Shown: positions 27,117 to 35,869 of the stretch, in pieces | Layout: each line of letters begins with the position of its first letter | Numbering within the stretch: the stretch's first letter is position 1 | Assembly: GCA_015065965.1 (NCBI GenBank) | Contig: SVPH01000019.1 | Location: 1-50,495 of the forward strand | DNA length: 50,495 bases | Direction: 5' to 3' | From: Oscillospiraceae bacterium | GTDB taxonomy: Bacteria > Bacillota > Clostridia > Oscillospirales > Acutalibacteraceae | Translations under genes and position numbers: made by a program | Notes under the pieces: model-generated | Databases searched by the model: none | What the model was told of the DNA's origin: nothing | Seen by the model: the letters and a program-made list of their open reading frames with translations, nothing else

Positions 27117-27731
27117 TTATTTTGATATAATCCTTTTGAATGCATCCGCATAAAGTCTGCCTATAAATTCCGCACCGTTCGCATTGGGATGAACAGCATC
27201 TGCAGACCAGTGCAGCGAATCATTGTCTATACACGCCTGTGCAAAAAGCCCGTCAAGCGGAATATAATAATCGGCAAATTCCCTTGCAAGTTTACGCTCC
27301 ACATCTATTTTACCGTTAAGATCAACTCTGAAGTAATCCTTATCGTCGGCAGGAAGAAGGAACTGCTCAATCATAAGAATTTTTGCGTTTGTCTTTTCTT
27401 TTATTGCGGTAAGAACCTTACGGTAATTAGCCTCAAATTCATCATTACCGAGCCATGCACGGTTATGCGCTCTGTGCCATGTATCGTTAACACCGATATG
27501 AATTGAAACAAGGTCAGGTTGAATATCAATAAAATCACTTTGCAGCCTGTTGACCAAATCTTTTGTCTGGTCTCCGCTGATACCGAGATTAATGAATTCC
27601 AAATCCATATCAGGATTTTCTTCTCTGATATACTTTGCCGCATAAAAAGGATAACCCTGCCCTAAGTTGTGATAATCCGAGCGGTCTCTGCCTGCATCGG
27701 TTATTGAATCACCTTGAAAAAGAATCTTCAT
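27117..27731 (-). CDS. SGNH/GDSL-family hydrolase
   Basis: This cytosolic esterase or deacetylase of the SGNH fold has the catalytic serine in the N-terminal QGDSITD motif, block II (NLGISGDQT), block III (HIGVNDTW) and the catalytic Asp-x-x-His in SADAVHPNANG near the C-terminus, all in correct order. There is no signal peptide. ATG 27731 with AAGGAG upstream replaces the longer open frame. The 204-residue length is typical. It is co-directional with a PTS IIC gene and an aldo/keto reductase gene. Confidence 0.9.
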   Translation of the reverse strand: MKILFQGDSITDAGRDRSDYHNLGQGYPFYAAKYIREENPDMDLEFINLGISGDQTKDLVNRLQSDFIDIQPDLVSIHIGVNDTWHRAHNRAWLGNDEFEANYRKVLTAIKEKTNAKILMIEQFLLPADDKDYFRVDLNGKIDVERKLAREFADYYIPLDGLFAQACIDNDSLHWSADAVHPNANGAEFIGRLYADAFKRIISK

Positions 27732-27742
27732 TTTTACGCTCC

Positions 27743-28855
27743 TTAAAAACTGTTTTTTACTTTTCTGAGCATTTCTGCAATCTCTATATGCTGAGGGCAT
27801 GCACTTTCGCATTTGCCGCATTTTTTGCAAAGCGATGCATTGGCTTCTATATCGGGAAATATCTCCTTAACAAGCCTTCTGCCGCCTGTTGTAATATTAT
27901 TGAATGCCGAAAAAACTTTAGGTATTTCAACCCCTGCAGGGCAAGGCATACAGTACTCACAGCCCGTACACGGAACAAGATTCAATTCATCAAACGCTTT
28001 CTTGGCTTGGGCAAGCATTGCAAGGTTTTCTTCGCTGAGCATTCCGACCGTTGCTTTATCAGCATAACCGAGATTATCGGTAACCATCTGCATTGTACCC
28101 ATGCCGCTGAGCAGCATTGAAACCTCAGGTCTGTTCCAAAGGAAATCAAATGCCCATTCAACCGGAGTTTTATCTGATGAAAGTTTTTGTAAAACTTTCT
28201 CATTAGGGTTTGCAAGTTTTCCGCCAAGCAAAGGCTCCATAACAATAACACCGAGCCCTTTTGATGCGGCGTATTCAAGACCTTCAATACCTGCCTGATA
28301 ATCAACATCTATGTAATTTAGTTGAATCTGACAGAATTCGAAGCCGTCATAGGCATCAATTATCTTTTTGAACACCCACAAATCATCATGGAACGAAAAG
28401 CCGAGATGCTTTATCTTACCCTGTTCTTTTAGTTTTTCAAGTTTTGAAAGAATATCAAACTTAACAACTTTATTTTCCCATGAATCATCATTAACTGCAT
28501 GGAGCAAATAGAAATCAATATAATCCGTATCAAGTTTTTCAAGTTGCTCGTTGAAAAGTTTTTCTACATCTTCCTCACAGTTAACGCTGCCAAGCGGCAA
28601 TTTTGTTGCTAGATAAGTTAATTTGCGATAACCGTCTTTCAGCGCTTTGCCGACAAGCCTTTCACTGTTGCCGCTGTGATAAAAAAAGGCAGTATCAAGA
28701 TAATTTACACCGTTGTCGATTGCATGGCGTATCATTTCAATTGACTTTTCTTCGTCAATACGGCTGTCCTCTCCCTCTATTGTAGGGAATCTCATGCAGC
28801 CGAAACCGAGGACGGAAACTTCAACGCCTGTTTTGCCCATTTCTCTGTAACGCAT
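27743..28855 (-). CDS. Aldo/keto reductase with C-terminal ferredoxin domain
   Basis: This 370-residue protein has an N-terminal NAD(P)H-dependent aldo/keto reductase barrel (start pattern MGKTGVEVSVLGFGCMRFP, with the catalytic Asp-Tyr region YLDTAFFYHSGNSE and Lys in ATKLP). The C-terminal part carries two cysteine clusters, CTGCEYCMPCP and CKKCGKCESACP, that would hold 4Fe-4S clusters. This two-domain form is common in anaerobes. The substrate is unknown. It is the first gene of an operon with GDSL hydrolase, PTS IIC and ceramidase-like genes. Confidence 0.9.
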   Translation of the reverse strand: MRYREMGKTGVEVSVLGFGCMRFPTIEGEDSRIDEEKSIEMIRHAIDNGVNYLDTAFFYHSGNSERLVGKALKDGYRKLTYLATKLPLGSVNCEEDVEKLFNEQLEKLDTDYIDFYLLHAVNDDSWENKVVKFDILSKLEKLKEQGKIKHLGFSFHDDLWVFKKIIDAYDGFEFCQIQLNYIDVDYQAGIEGLEYAASKGLGVIVMEPLLGGKLANPNEKVLQKLSSDKTPVEWAFDFLWNRPEVSMLLSGMGTMQMVTDNLGYADKATVGMLSEENLAMLAQAKKAFDELNLVPCTGCEYCMPCPAGVEIPKVFSAFNNITTGGRRLVKEIFPDIEANASLCKKCGKCESACPQHIEIAEMLRKVKNSF

Positions 28856-28897
28856 TTATTTTCTCCTTCTGAGGTTAATTTCGATATAACCTTGTAT

Positions 28898-28926
28898 ATT
28901 ATATCACAGTCAAATATTAAAAACAA
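28898..28926 (-). promoter_or_regulatory. Promoter of the aldo/keto reductase operon
   Basis: TTGTTT (28921-28926) and TATAAT (28898-28903) on the minus strand are spaced by 17 bases. The short AT-rich divergent region also holds plus-strand TATAAT hexamers at 28929-28934 and 28948-28953 that could serve the small gene opposite. Confidence 0.55.
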
Positions 28927-28991
28927 GATATAATATTTAAGATAAAGTATAATAAAAAACCTGCGGATAAAAATAACATTGAGGTGGTAAT

Positions 28992-29186
28992 ATGTTTGAT
29001 AACAACGGAATGCCGCAGGGTTTAGGTGCTGCCCTTGCGCGCAGTGAAAAAGCCATGCACACATTCTCACTGCTCAATGAGAATGAAAAAAGAAGAATAA
29101 TTGATCTTTCCCGTTCGGTACGTTCAAAGCAGGAAATGGCAAGACTTGTAAACAAACTTGAAATGGGCAAAAATCAGTTCTTCTGA
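28992..29186 (+). CDS. Small conserved-looking protein, unknown function
   Basis: This 64-residue, probably cytosolic protein has no recognised domain. The start ATG has GAGGTGG upstream, and the gene has its own promoter-like sequence and a following terminator, so it looks real. The middle of the protein is charged and helical (LNENEKRRIIDLSRSVRSKQ), with an N-terminal glycine-rich segment and a C-terminal short helix. Similar small proteins occur in Clostridia as uncharacterised proteins, from memory only. Confidence 0.65.
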   Translation: MFDNNGMPQGLGAALARSEKAMHTFSLLNENEKRRIIDLSRSVRSKQEMARLVNKLEMGKNQFF

Positions 29187-29207
29187 AAAAACAAAATACA
29201 GAGTCAG

Positions 29208-29236
29208 AAACAGGCAGGAACAAATCCTGCCTGTTT
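29208..29236. terminator. Bidirectional terminator
   Basis: A 12-bp perfect stem (29208-29219 with 29225-29236) has a 5-base loop between the convergent small gene and PHP-domain gene. T residues follow on both strands. Confidence 0.85.
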
Positions 29237-29238
29237 AC

Positions 29239-29910
29239 TTATTTTGTAAATATTTTCAGTTCGTATTTACCTTCCCTGAGCGCTTTTGCAACCTGTTTGG
29301 AATCTGTCAGATATTCATCAAAATAAACACCGCCCGGTTCCATACTTGTGTTACCGTGAAAATCTGAGCCGGAGAGTTTGCGAAGATTATATTTTTCCGC
29401 CCACTTATATGCAACATCGTTACTTGAATTATGGTCACCGTGACCGTTATAAACCTCAACGCCGTCAAGAAGTTCGGGATTAATAACCGCCATACCGATT
29501 CTGAAAGGATGAGCCTGGAACATAATCAGATTATTTGCTTCTATAACAGGTCTGAATTCTTCGGGATTATTATATTGAGTCAAATCGTTGTTGAGAACGA
29601 ACTCTTCATCAAAGCCGTAAACAAGATAATCATTTTCATTTTCAAGAAAACGAAGTTCCATGCCGAGGATAATATGAAAATTCTCATCCTCAAATTCTTT
29701 TGCCGCTCTGTAACCCGAAAGATATGTCTGCACCTGCTCTTCATAAGTTGAGCCGTGGCGTGCAAACTGAGAAGCACTGAAATGGTCTGTTATGCAAAGG
29801 CCGTCATAGCCGAGTTCCTTATATCTTTTAACAATATCAGCAGCCCATACCCTGCTGCACGAACTTGCCTCTTTTGTGTGGATATGCGTATCAAAAAGAT
29901 ATTTTTTCAT
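29239..29910 (-). CDS. PHP-domain phosphoesterase-like protein
   Basis: The N-terminus has the PHP metal-binding motif DTHIHTKEASSCSR and CITDHFS, and later HPFR and SDFHG segments complete the metal site. PHP proteins hydrolyse phosphate esters (for example histidinol phosphate or nucleotides), but specificity cannot be read here. ATG 29910 is preferred over an upstream in-frame start. The length is 223 residues. It lies divergent from spoIIGA. Confidence 0.88.
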   Translation of the reverse strand: MKKYLFDTHIHTKEASSCSRVWAADIVKRYKELGYDGLCITDHFSASQFARHGSTYEEQVQTYLSGYRAAKEFEDENFHIILGMELRFLENENDYLVYGFDEEFVLNNDLTQYNNPEEFRPVIEANNLIMFQAHPFRIGMAVINPELLDGVEVYNGHGDHNSSNDVAYKWAEKYNLRKLSGSDFHGNTSMEPGGVYFDEYLTDSKQVAKALREGKYELKIFTK

Positions 29911-29941
29911 GTATATCAATCCCTCTTTCTAATTCTTATTA

Positions 29942-29970
29942 ATTATATACCTTTAATTTCGGATATTCAA
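29942..29970 (-). promoter_or_regulatory. Promoter of the PHP-domain gene
   Basis: TTGAAT (29965-29970) and TATAAT (29942-29947) on the minus strand have a 17-base spacer, about 35 bases upstream of the ATG. Confidence 0.65.
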
Positions 29971-29996
29971 TAGAAAACTTTTATTTTCTTCCCGCA

Positions 29997-30031
29997 TACG
30001 ACAAAATTTACATGCGCAGCGGTTGTATAAT
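29997..30031 (+). promoter_or_regulatory. Candidate Spo0A-controlled promoter of spoIIGA-sigE
   Basis: TACGACAAA (29997-30005) differs at one base from the reverse complement of the Spo0A box TTTGTCGAA, and a TATAAT lies at 30026-30031. In Bacillus the spoIIG operon is activated by Spo0A-P from boxes just upstream of a poorly spaced sigma-A promoter; the layout here is alike. Confidence 0.45.
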
Positions 30032-30056
30032 TATAACAGAACTCGGGGTGATAAAA

Positions 30057-30923
30057 CTGAAAACAGTAATTTACGCAGACATACTGATTGTAATTAACAT
30101 AATTGTCAACTATCTGCTTCTCAGAGCAAGCGCCGCAATAACGGCAAGCCGATTCAAACCTTGGAGATTTCTTTTATCATCAGCAGCAGGCGGTATATTT
30201 TCTTTGGTGATTTTCATTGAAAACATACCCGTATGGCTCAATTTAATTTTAAAAATATCTTTTTTACTGACCATGGTTTTCATTGCTTTCGGCGTTAAAT
30301 CCGTCAAGGCTTTTTTTAAATGCTGCGGTTCTTTTTTTATGACAAATTTTGCTTTTGCGGGAATTATGCTTGCGTTGAACATTACCGTTATGCCCAATGC
30401 GGCAATCTATAAAAACGGCATTGTATATTTTGATATAGATATCTTGACTCTTACGGTAAGCGCGGTTATTTGCTATGCAATTTTAAGTATTATTTCGCGT
30501 TTTACGCAAAGCAAGGTGCCGCCAAAAAGCATTTACCCTGTTCGCATAATTTATGAAGAAAACAGCGTTGAAGGCAAAGCACTTTTCGACTCCGGAAACA
30601 GCCTGTGCGACTGTTTTTCGGGCAAACCTGCCATAATAGCGGAGAAAGATTTTGTATGCAAACTTTACGGTAAAACGGAACTTACGGATTTAAAAAACTT
30701 CAGACTTATTCCATTTTCAACAATTAAAGGAAGCGGTGCTCTGCCTGCATTTATGGCTGATAAAGCCGAAATTCTCAACGAAGGAAAATGGATTGGAGCA
30801 AAAGACATCTACATAGCGGTGACTGAGAAAAAAATAGTTTCGGGAGGGTACTCTGCTCTGCTCGGAACGCCTTTTTTTGATGCAATTGAAACTCAGATTA
30901 AAGGAGGCATACATATAAAATGA
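30057..30923 (+). CDS. spoIIGA: Sigma-E processing peptidase SpoIIGA
   Basis: SpoIIGA is the membrane aspartic protease that activates pro-sigma-E in the mother cell. The N-terminus ([20 protein letters not shown]) opens a five-helix membrane domain, and the C-terminal domain holds the catalytic aspartate in LFDSGNSL. The frame is open to ATG 30012, but that codon lies upstream of the likely -10 box (30026-30031), and family proteins begin at the MKxVIYAD position. The best ribosome binding site, GGGGTG, points to CTG 30057; GTG 30048 is the alternative. The gene overlaps sigE by four bases. Confidence 0.9.
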   Translation: MKTVIYADILIVINIIVNYLLLRASAAITASRFKPWRFLLSSAAGGIFSLVIFIENIPVWLNLILKISFLLTMVFIAFGVKSVKAFFKCCGSFFMTNFAFAGIMLALNITVMPNAAIYKNGIVYFDIDILTLTVSAVICYAILSIISRFTQSKVPPKSIYPVRIIYEENSVEGKALFDSGNSLCDCFSGKPAIIAEKDFVCKLYGKTELTDLKNFRLIPFSTIKGSGALPAFMADKAEILNEGKWIGAKDIYIAVTEKKIVSGGYSALLGTPFFDAIETQIKGGIHIK

Positions 30924-31624
30924 CAAAAAAACTTCCTCAGCACATAAAAGATTTAATCTTCAAAATAAAGTCAAGGATATTTGAAATTGAAATCGACTAT
31001 ATAAACGGACCTGACACTCTTCCGCCGCCTTTAACGGCAGAAAAAGAATTTAACTGTCTGCAGAAACTTGAACTCGGTGATAAGGAAGCACGCGAAGAAA
31101 TAATAGTTCACAACCTGCGGCTTGTTGTATATATTGCAAAAAAATTTGAAAATACGGGCATACCCATTGAAGATTTGATTTCAATAGGAACATTAGGACT
31201 TATAAAAGCAGTAAATACTTTCAGATTATCAAAAAACATAAAACTTGCAACGTACGCATCACGCTGCATTGAAAACGAAATACTGATGTATCTTAGGAAA
31301 ACCAATTCGCTTAAAACTGAGGTTTCATACTTTGAACCGCTCAATGTTGACTGGGACGGAAACGAACTTCTTCTCTCCGATGTACTGGGCAGTGAACCCG
31401 ACGATGTCTACCGTGACCTTGAAGCGGAGGATGAGCGGTCAAGATTATATAAAGCGGTCAATTCCCTCGGCAAAAGAGAAAGGCAGATAATGACCATGCG
31501 TTTCGGAATAGGCGGCGGACGTGAATACACTCAGAAAGAGGTTGCCGATACCCTCGGAATATCGCAAAGTTACATATCAAGACTTGAAAAAAGGATAATA
31601 GAAAAGATAAAAAGGGAGGTGTAA
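30920..31624 (+). CDS. sigE: Sporulation sigma factor E
   Basis: Sigma-E is the early mother-cell sigma factor. The 234-residue protein has regions 2 ([15 protein letters not shown] helix, here [18 protein letters not shown], then [15 protein letters not shown]) and 4 ([34 protein letters not shown]). An N-terminal pro-segment (about 1-25) is consistent with SpoIIGA processing. It is translationally coupled to spoIIGA, the standard arrangement. sigG, which often follows, is not adjacent here. Confidence 0.96.
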   Translation: MTKKLPQHIKDLIFKIKSRIFEIEIDYINGPDTLPPPLTAEKEFNCLQKLELGDKEAREEIIVHNLRLVVYIAKKFENTGIPIEDLISIGTLGLIKAVNTFRLSKNIKLATYASRCIENEILMYLRKTNSLKTEVSYFEPLNVDWDGNELLLSDVLGSEPDDVYRDLEAEDERSRLYKAVNSLGKRERQIMTMRFGIGGGREYTQKEVADTLGISQSYISRLEKRIIEKIKREV

Positions 31625-31635
31625 ACCTCCCTTTT
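31610..31635. terminator. Bidirectional terminator between sigE and the amidase gene
   Basis: An 11-bp perfect stem, AAAAGGGAGGT (31610-31620) with ACCTCCCTTTT (31625-31635), has a GTAA loop. It overlaps the sigE stop codon and ends at the amidase stop. Confidence 0.9.
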
Positions 31636-32263
31636 ACTGTTCAGGCAATGAATTGGCTATTGCGTTTGCAATCGCATCTGCGTATGCTTCAAGGTTTTTA
31701 TCCAACAGTTCATTGTCTTTTTCACTGTTAATAAATCCTAGTTCAACAAGGCAACTTGGCATATTGGTGTGGCTGTTTACATAATAATCGCCTTCACCCC
31801 TTGCATAACCGGATTTTACTCCCCTGTTCTGAGATATTCCCACATTATCAAGACCGCTCAGAATATTTTCTGCAAGCAGCAAATCCGTTTCATTTTCTTC
31901 ACTGCTGATCCATATCTCAACTCCGTTTGCGCCATCGGCACTGTTACGATGAAGCGAAACAAAAAGTTGTGCTTGCCTTAAGTTTGCAACCATGCATCGT
32001 TTTTCAAGGCTGATGAATGTATCGTCATCCCTTGTCAGAACGGCATCTATTCCCATTAAACCAAGTTTTTCCTCAACAAGCAAAGCAAGATTAAGGTTAT
32101 CGTCTTTTTCGTATCGACCATCATATTCCGCGCCTACATCACTTCCTCCGTGACCCGCATCAATGACAACCTGCGCCCTGTTGCCGAGAATTAAGGCGGC
32201 AACGGCAATAGCAGCAATAACGGCAACCGCACCTGCGAGGGCTATTTTGATATTGGTTTTCAT
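31634..32263 (-). CDS. N-acetylmuramoyl-L-alanine amidase (Amidase_3)
   Basis: This 209-residue zinc amidase cleaves the bond between muramic acid and the stem peptide. An N-terminal hydrophobic segment (about 5-27) is a signal anchor. The metal and catalytic motifs are present: DAGHGGSD, EKDDNLNLA, SLHRNSA and the C-terminal CLVELGFINS with the catalytic glutamate. The family includes CwlD, needed for spore cortex, but that specific role is not shown by the sequence. Convergent with sigE. Confidence 0.9.
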   Translation of the reverse strand: MKTNIKIALAGAVAVIAAIAVAALILGNRAQVVIDAGHGGSDVGAEYDGRYEKDDNLNLALLVEEKLGLMGIDAVLTRDDDTFISLEKRCMVANLRQAQLFVSLHRNSADGANGVEIWISSEENETDLLLAENILSGLDNVGISQNRGVKSGYARGEGDYYVNSHTNMPSCLVELGFINSEKDNELLDKNLEAYADAIANAIANSLPEQ

Positions 32264-32338
32264 TCATCCACCTCCACTTGTTACATTATATCATAATAAT
32301 CAAAGTTTAATTTCAAAAATATTACAAAAAATTTAAAA

Positions 32339-32357
32339 CGGGGCTGAATCAGCCCCG
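32339..32357 (-). terminator. Terminator of nrdD-trxB
   Basis: CGGGGCTGA (32339-32347) pairs with TCAGCCCCG (32349-32357). On the minus strand the stem is followed by TTTTAAATTTTTT. It lies shortly after the trxB stop. Confidence 0.88.
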
Positions 32358-32363
32358 TAAGAA

Positions 32364-33272
32364 TTAAAGTGAATCTATATATCTGCATGCGGCAAGGGCT
32401 GCAACCGAGCCGTCTGCCGTTGCGGTTGTAATTTGCCTTATCTGCTTTTTGCGGCAGTCGCCTGCAACAAAAACACCTGCGGTTTTTGTAACGCAACTTT
32501 CATCGGAGTTGATATATCCCCAATCGTCAAGACCTGCAATTTCTGCAAATGCACCGTTATTGGGAATAAGACCGATTGCAACAAAAAGTCCGTCAACTTT
32601 GAGTTCGGTTTCAGATTTATCCGATTCTTTTACAAGTTTCAGACCCTCAAGGGATTTATCACCGATAAGTTCTGAAATAACCGTACCCATTATAAACTCA
32701 ACATTGTCCTTTGTTTTGAGTTTTTCAACAAGGCGTGCTTCACCTGTGAAATAATCAAGATTCTGAATAACATATACTTTTTTGCAGCCTTCGGAAAGAA
32801 GTACTGCTTCCTGCAAAGCAGAGTTTCCGCCGCCAAGAACCGCTACGGTCTGACCTTTGAAAAAAGCACCGTCACACACTGCGCAGTAGGAAATACCCTC
32901 GCCCACAAGTTCATTTTCATTTGGCAAACCGATTTGCCTGTGCTTAACACCGGTTGCGATAATAACCGCTTTTGCTTCGTGCTCGCCTTCCTCGGTAACA
33001 ACGGTTTTTGTTGCTCCGTTATCTCGGATTGCAGTAACGGTTTCCATTTCTATTTCCGCACCCTGACCAAGAACCTGATCAATGAGTTTTTCGGCAAACT
33101 CGTTGCCGCTCATCTGAGCAAAGCCCGGATAATTCTCAATCTGAGGTGAATAGGTTATCTGACCGCCGAATGTTCCTTTTTCAAGGACAAGCACGGATTT
33201 ATCCGCTCTGAGAGCATAGAGCGCTGCGGTAAGCCCCGCAGGCCCTGCTCCGATTATGATAATATCATACAT
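32364..33272 (-). CDS. trxB: Thioredoxin reductase
   Basis: This 302-residue flavoprotein uses NADPH to reduce thioredoxin. The N-terminal FAD-binding GAGPAGLTAALYALRA, the redox-active CAVC motif in SYCAVCDGAFF, the NADPH-binding GGGNSALQEAV and the C-terminal GVFVAGDC segment are present. ATG 33272, behind AAAGG, is preferred over the in-frame TTG upstream. It begins 12 bases after nrdD, whose C-terminus carries its own thioredoxin-like domain, a plausible electron partner. Confidence 0.95.
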   Translation of the reverse strand: MYDIIIIGAGPAGLTAALYALRADKSVLVLEKGTFGGQITYSPQIENYPGFAQMSGNEFAEKLIDQVLGQGAEIEMETVTAIRDNGATKTVVTEEGEHEAKAVIIATGVKHRQIGLPNENELVGEGISYCAVCDGAFFKGQTVAVLGGGNSALQEAVLLSEGCKKVYVIQNLDYFTGEARLVEKLKTKDNVEFIMGTVISELIGDKSLEGLKLVKESDKSETELKVDGLFVAIGLIPNNGAFAEIAGLDDWGYINSDESCVTKTAGVFVAGDCRKKQIRQITTATADGSVAALAACRYIDSL

Positions 33273-33284
33273 AAAATACAACCT

Positions 33285-35672
33285 TTAGATTGCTGCGCCT
33301 TTTGCAGCCTCTATGAATTTCTTGATTTCTGCAACACCTGCATACTTAACGGTCTCTCCACCGGATACAACAACGAGTGTGGGAGCCTGCCTTACACCGA
33401 GTTTAACAGCAAGATCCTCATTCTCATAAGCCATGATTTCCTCAACGGAAATACCTGCCTTATCAAGAAGCGAAAGTGCTATCTTACAATTGGGGCAAGT
33501 GCTTGTTTTGAAAAGATAAAGACCGTCAGCAAGCACGGTTTCTTCTGCTGTTTCCTGTGTATTTGCGGCAGAAGCGGTTTTAACTGTACCGTGCTTTGTG
33601 ATATCGGAACTTTCCATACTGTAAACCTTGCGCTCTTTGTATTCCTGAGTCTTACCGTCATTCCAGTTCTGAACGGGTCTGTAGTAGCCTGTGATACGGC
33701 TGTAAACCTCAGCAGACTCACCGCATTCGGGGCATGTAAAATGTTCGCCTGCGATGTAGCCGTGATTCTTACATACTGAGTATGTGGGAGAAATTGAATA
33801 GTAAGGAAGTCTGTAGTTCTCAGAAATCTTTCTTACAAGATTTGCAGCAGCCTTCCAATCGGGAAGTTTTTCGCCAAGGAATGCGTGGAAAACAGTACCC
33901 GATGTATAAAGAGTATGAAGTTCATCCTGCATATCGAGAGCCTCAAAAACATCCTCTGTGTAACCAACGGGAAGATGCGAACTGTTGGTGTAATAGGGAG
34001 TGCCGTCTGAAGCGGTGATGATGCCGGGGTAACGCTTAACATCGTGCTTAGCGAGACGGTATGAAGTTGACTCTGCGGGAGTTGCTTCGAGGTTATAGAG
34101 ATCGCCGTATTCTTCCTGATAGTCTGAAAGGCGCTCTCTCATATGGTTAAGAACATCCTTTGCAAACTGACGGGTCTTTTCGTTAATCATGTTTGCTCTG
34201 AGCCAGTTTGCATTAAGACCAACTTCATTCATACCGACAAGACCGATTGTTGAGAAGTGGTTATCAAATGTGCCGAGATATCTCTTTGTATAAGGATAAA
34301 GACCTTCATTGAGAAGTTTTGTAATGATGGTACGCTTGATTTTGAGTGAACGAGCCGAAATATCCATCATCTTATCAAGTCGTCTGTAGAAGTCTGCCTC
34401 ATTTTCTGAAAGATATGCAATTCTGGGAAGGTTAATTGTAACAACGCCGACTGAACCTGTGCTTTCACCGCTGCCGAAGAAACCGCCGCTCTTTTTGCGA
34501 AGTTCGCGAAGGTCAAGGCGAAGGCGGCAGCACATTGAACGGACATCGCTGGGCTCCATATCGCTGTTAACATAGTTTGAGAAATAAGGTGTGCCGTATT
34601 TTGAAGTCATTTCAAAGAGAAGTTTATTATTCTCTGTTTCTGACCAGTCGAAATCTCTTGTGATTGAATATGTGGGAATGGGATACTGGAAGCCTCTGCC
34701 GTTAGCATCACCTTCAATCATAATCTCAATGAAAGCCTTGTTAATCATATCCATTTCGGCTTTACAGTCTTTATATTTGAAGTCCATTTCCTTGCCGCCG
34801 ACAATAGCATTGAGTTCAGCAAGGTCAGCAGGAACAGTCCAGTCAAGAGTGATGTTTGAGAAGGGCGCCTGAGTACCCCAGCGGCTGGGTGTATTTACAC
34901 CGAAAACAAAGGACTCAATGCACTTTTTAACCTGATCATATGAAAGATTATCAACCTTAACAAAAGGTGCAAGGTAGGTATCAAATGATGAAAAAGCCTG
35001 TGCGCCTGCCCATTCATTCTGCATAATTCCGAGGAAATTAACCATCTGGTTGCAAAGAGTTGCAAGGTGACTTGCGGGAGCAGAAGTAATCTTGCCCGTT
35101 ACACCGCCGAGACCTTCCTGAATGAGTTGCTTAAGTGACCAACCGGCACAGTAACCGGTAAGCATTGACAGGTCATGGATATGGATATCCGCATTTCTGT
35201 GAGCATTTGCAATCTCATCATCATAGATTTCAGAAAGCCAGTAGTTGGCGGTGATTGCACCTGAGTTGCTGAGAATAAGACCGCCTACTGAATAGGTAAC
35301 GGTTGAATTTTCCTTAACACGCCAGTCGGTAACATTAACATAACTGTTAACAAGTTCTTTATAGTCAAGGATTGTTGACTTGAGGTTACGGAGTTTCTCA
35401 CGCTGCCTTCTGTAAAGAATGTATGCCTTTGCGATATCGGCATAGCCTGCCTGAATAAGAACCTGCTCAACACTGTCCTGAATTGCTTCAACAGCAATAA
35501 GACCGTTTTCAATTTTGGGTTCAAAATCTGCAGTTACTTTGAGTGCAAGGAAATCAATTGTTGAGGGATGATACTGCTTTTCCTGCGACTCAAACGCTTT
35601 TTTGATTGCTTCGCCGATTTTTGTGATGTTAAAATCTGCTATGTTGCCGTCTCTTTTTACTACCTGATACAT
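33285..35672 (-). CDS. nrdD: Anaerobic ribonucleotide reductase with C-terminal thioredoxin-like domain
   Basis: This class III ribonucleoside-triphosphate reductase has an N-terminal ATP-cone (MYQVVKRDGN...KIGEAI), a central catalytic barrel, a zinc-binding cluster (CKNHGY, CPECGE near 640-655) and the glycyl-radical motif RITGYYRP (glycine near residue 664). An extra domain of about 80 residues follows, with a thioredoxin-type CPNC active site (about 728-731) and a following cis-proline APT. The whole protein is about 795 residues. ATG 35672 is behind AAAGGA. The radical is made by the NrdG product encoded just upstream. Confidence 0.95.
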   Translation of the reverse strand: MYQVVKRDGNIADFNITKIGEAIKKAFESQEKQYHPSTIDFLALKVTADFEPKIENGLIAVEAIQDSVEQVLIQAGYADIAKAYILYRRQREKLRNLKSTILDYKELVNSYVNVTDWRVKENSTVTYSVGGLILSNSGAITANYWLSEIYDDEIANAHRNADIHIHDLSMLTGYCAGWSLKQLIQEGLGGVTGKITSAPASHLATLCNQMVNFLGIMQNEWAGAQAFSSFDTYLAPFVKVDNLSYDQVKKCIESFVFGVNTPSRWGTQAPFSNITLDWTVPADLAELNAIVGGKEMDFKYKDCKAEMDMINKAFIEIMIEGDANGRGFQYPIPTYSITRDFDWSETENNKLLFEMTSKYGTPYFSNYVNSDMEPSDVRSMCCRLRLDLRELRKKSGGFFGSGESTGSVGVVTINLPRIAYLSENEADFYRRLDKMMDISARSLKIKRTIITKLLNEGLYPYTKRYLGTFDNHFSTIGLVGMNEVGLNANWLRANMINEKTRQFAKDVLNHMRERLSDYQEEYGDLYNLEATPAESTSYRLAKHDVKRYPGIITASDGTPYYTNSSHLPVGYTEDVFEALDMQDELHTLYTSGTVFHAFLGEKLPDWKAAANLVRKISENYRLPYYSISPTYSVCKNHGYIAGEHFTCPECGESAEVYSRITGYYRPVQNWNDGKTQEYKERKVYSMESSDITKHGTVKTASAANTQETAEETVLADGLYLFKTSTCPNCKIALSLLDKAGISVEEIMAYENEDLAVKLGVRQAPTLVVVSGGETVKYAGVAEIKKFIEAAKGAAI

Positions 35673-35716
35673 AACCACGCTTTCCTTTCGATAAATTGTA
35701 TTTTAAATTTAATTAT

Positions 35717-35732
35717 ACCCAATATATTGTGT
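35717..35732 (-). promoter_or_regulatory. NrdR box upstream of nrdD (proximal)
   Basis: ACCCAATATATTGTGT matches the NrdR consensus ACACWATATATWGTGT at 15 of 16 bases. NrdR represses ribonucleotide reductase operons; boxes usually occur in pairs. Confidence 0.85.
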
Positions 35733-35795
35733 TTATGGCAAAAACTCCGCAACGCATATGATATTAACAAAAATTTGTATCTGTGTCAATACTTT

Positions 35796-35811
35796 TCACA
35801 AGATATTGTGC
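35796..35811 (-). promoter_or_regulatory. NrdR box upstream of nrdD (distal)
   Basis: TCACAAGATATTGTGC matches the NrdR consensus at 13 of 16 bases. Its centre is 79 bases from the proximal box. Confidence 0.7.
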
Positions 35812-35869
35812 ATGTGTTTTAAAGTTTGTTAGAAATGCACTATATATGCAACTTTTTTTGGCTATTTTT

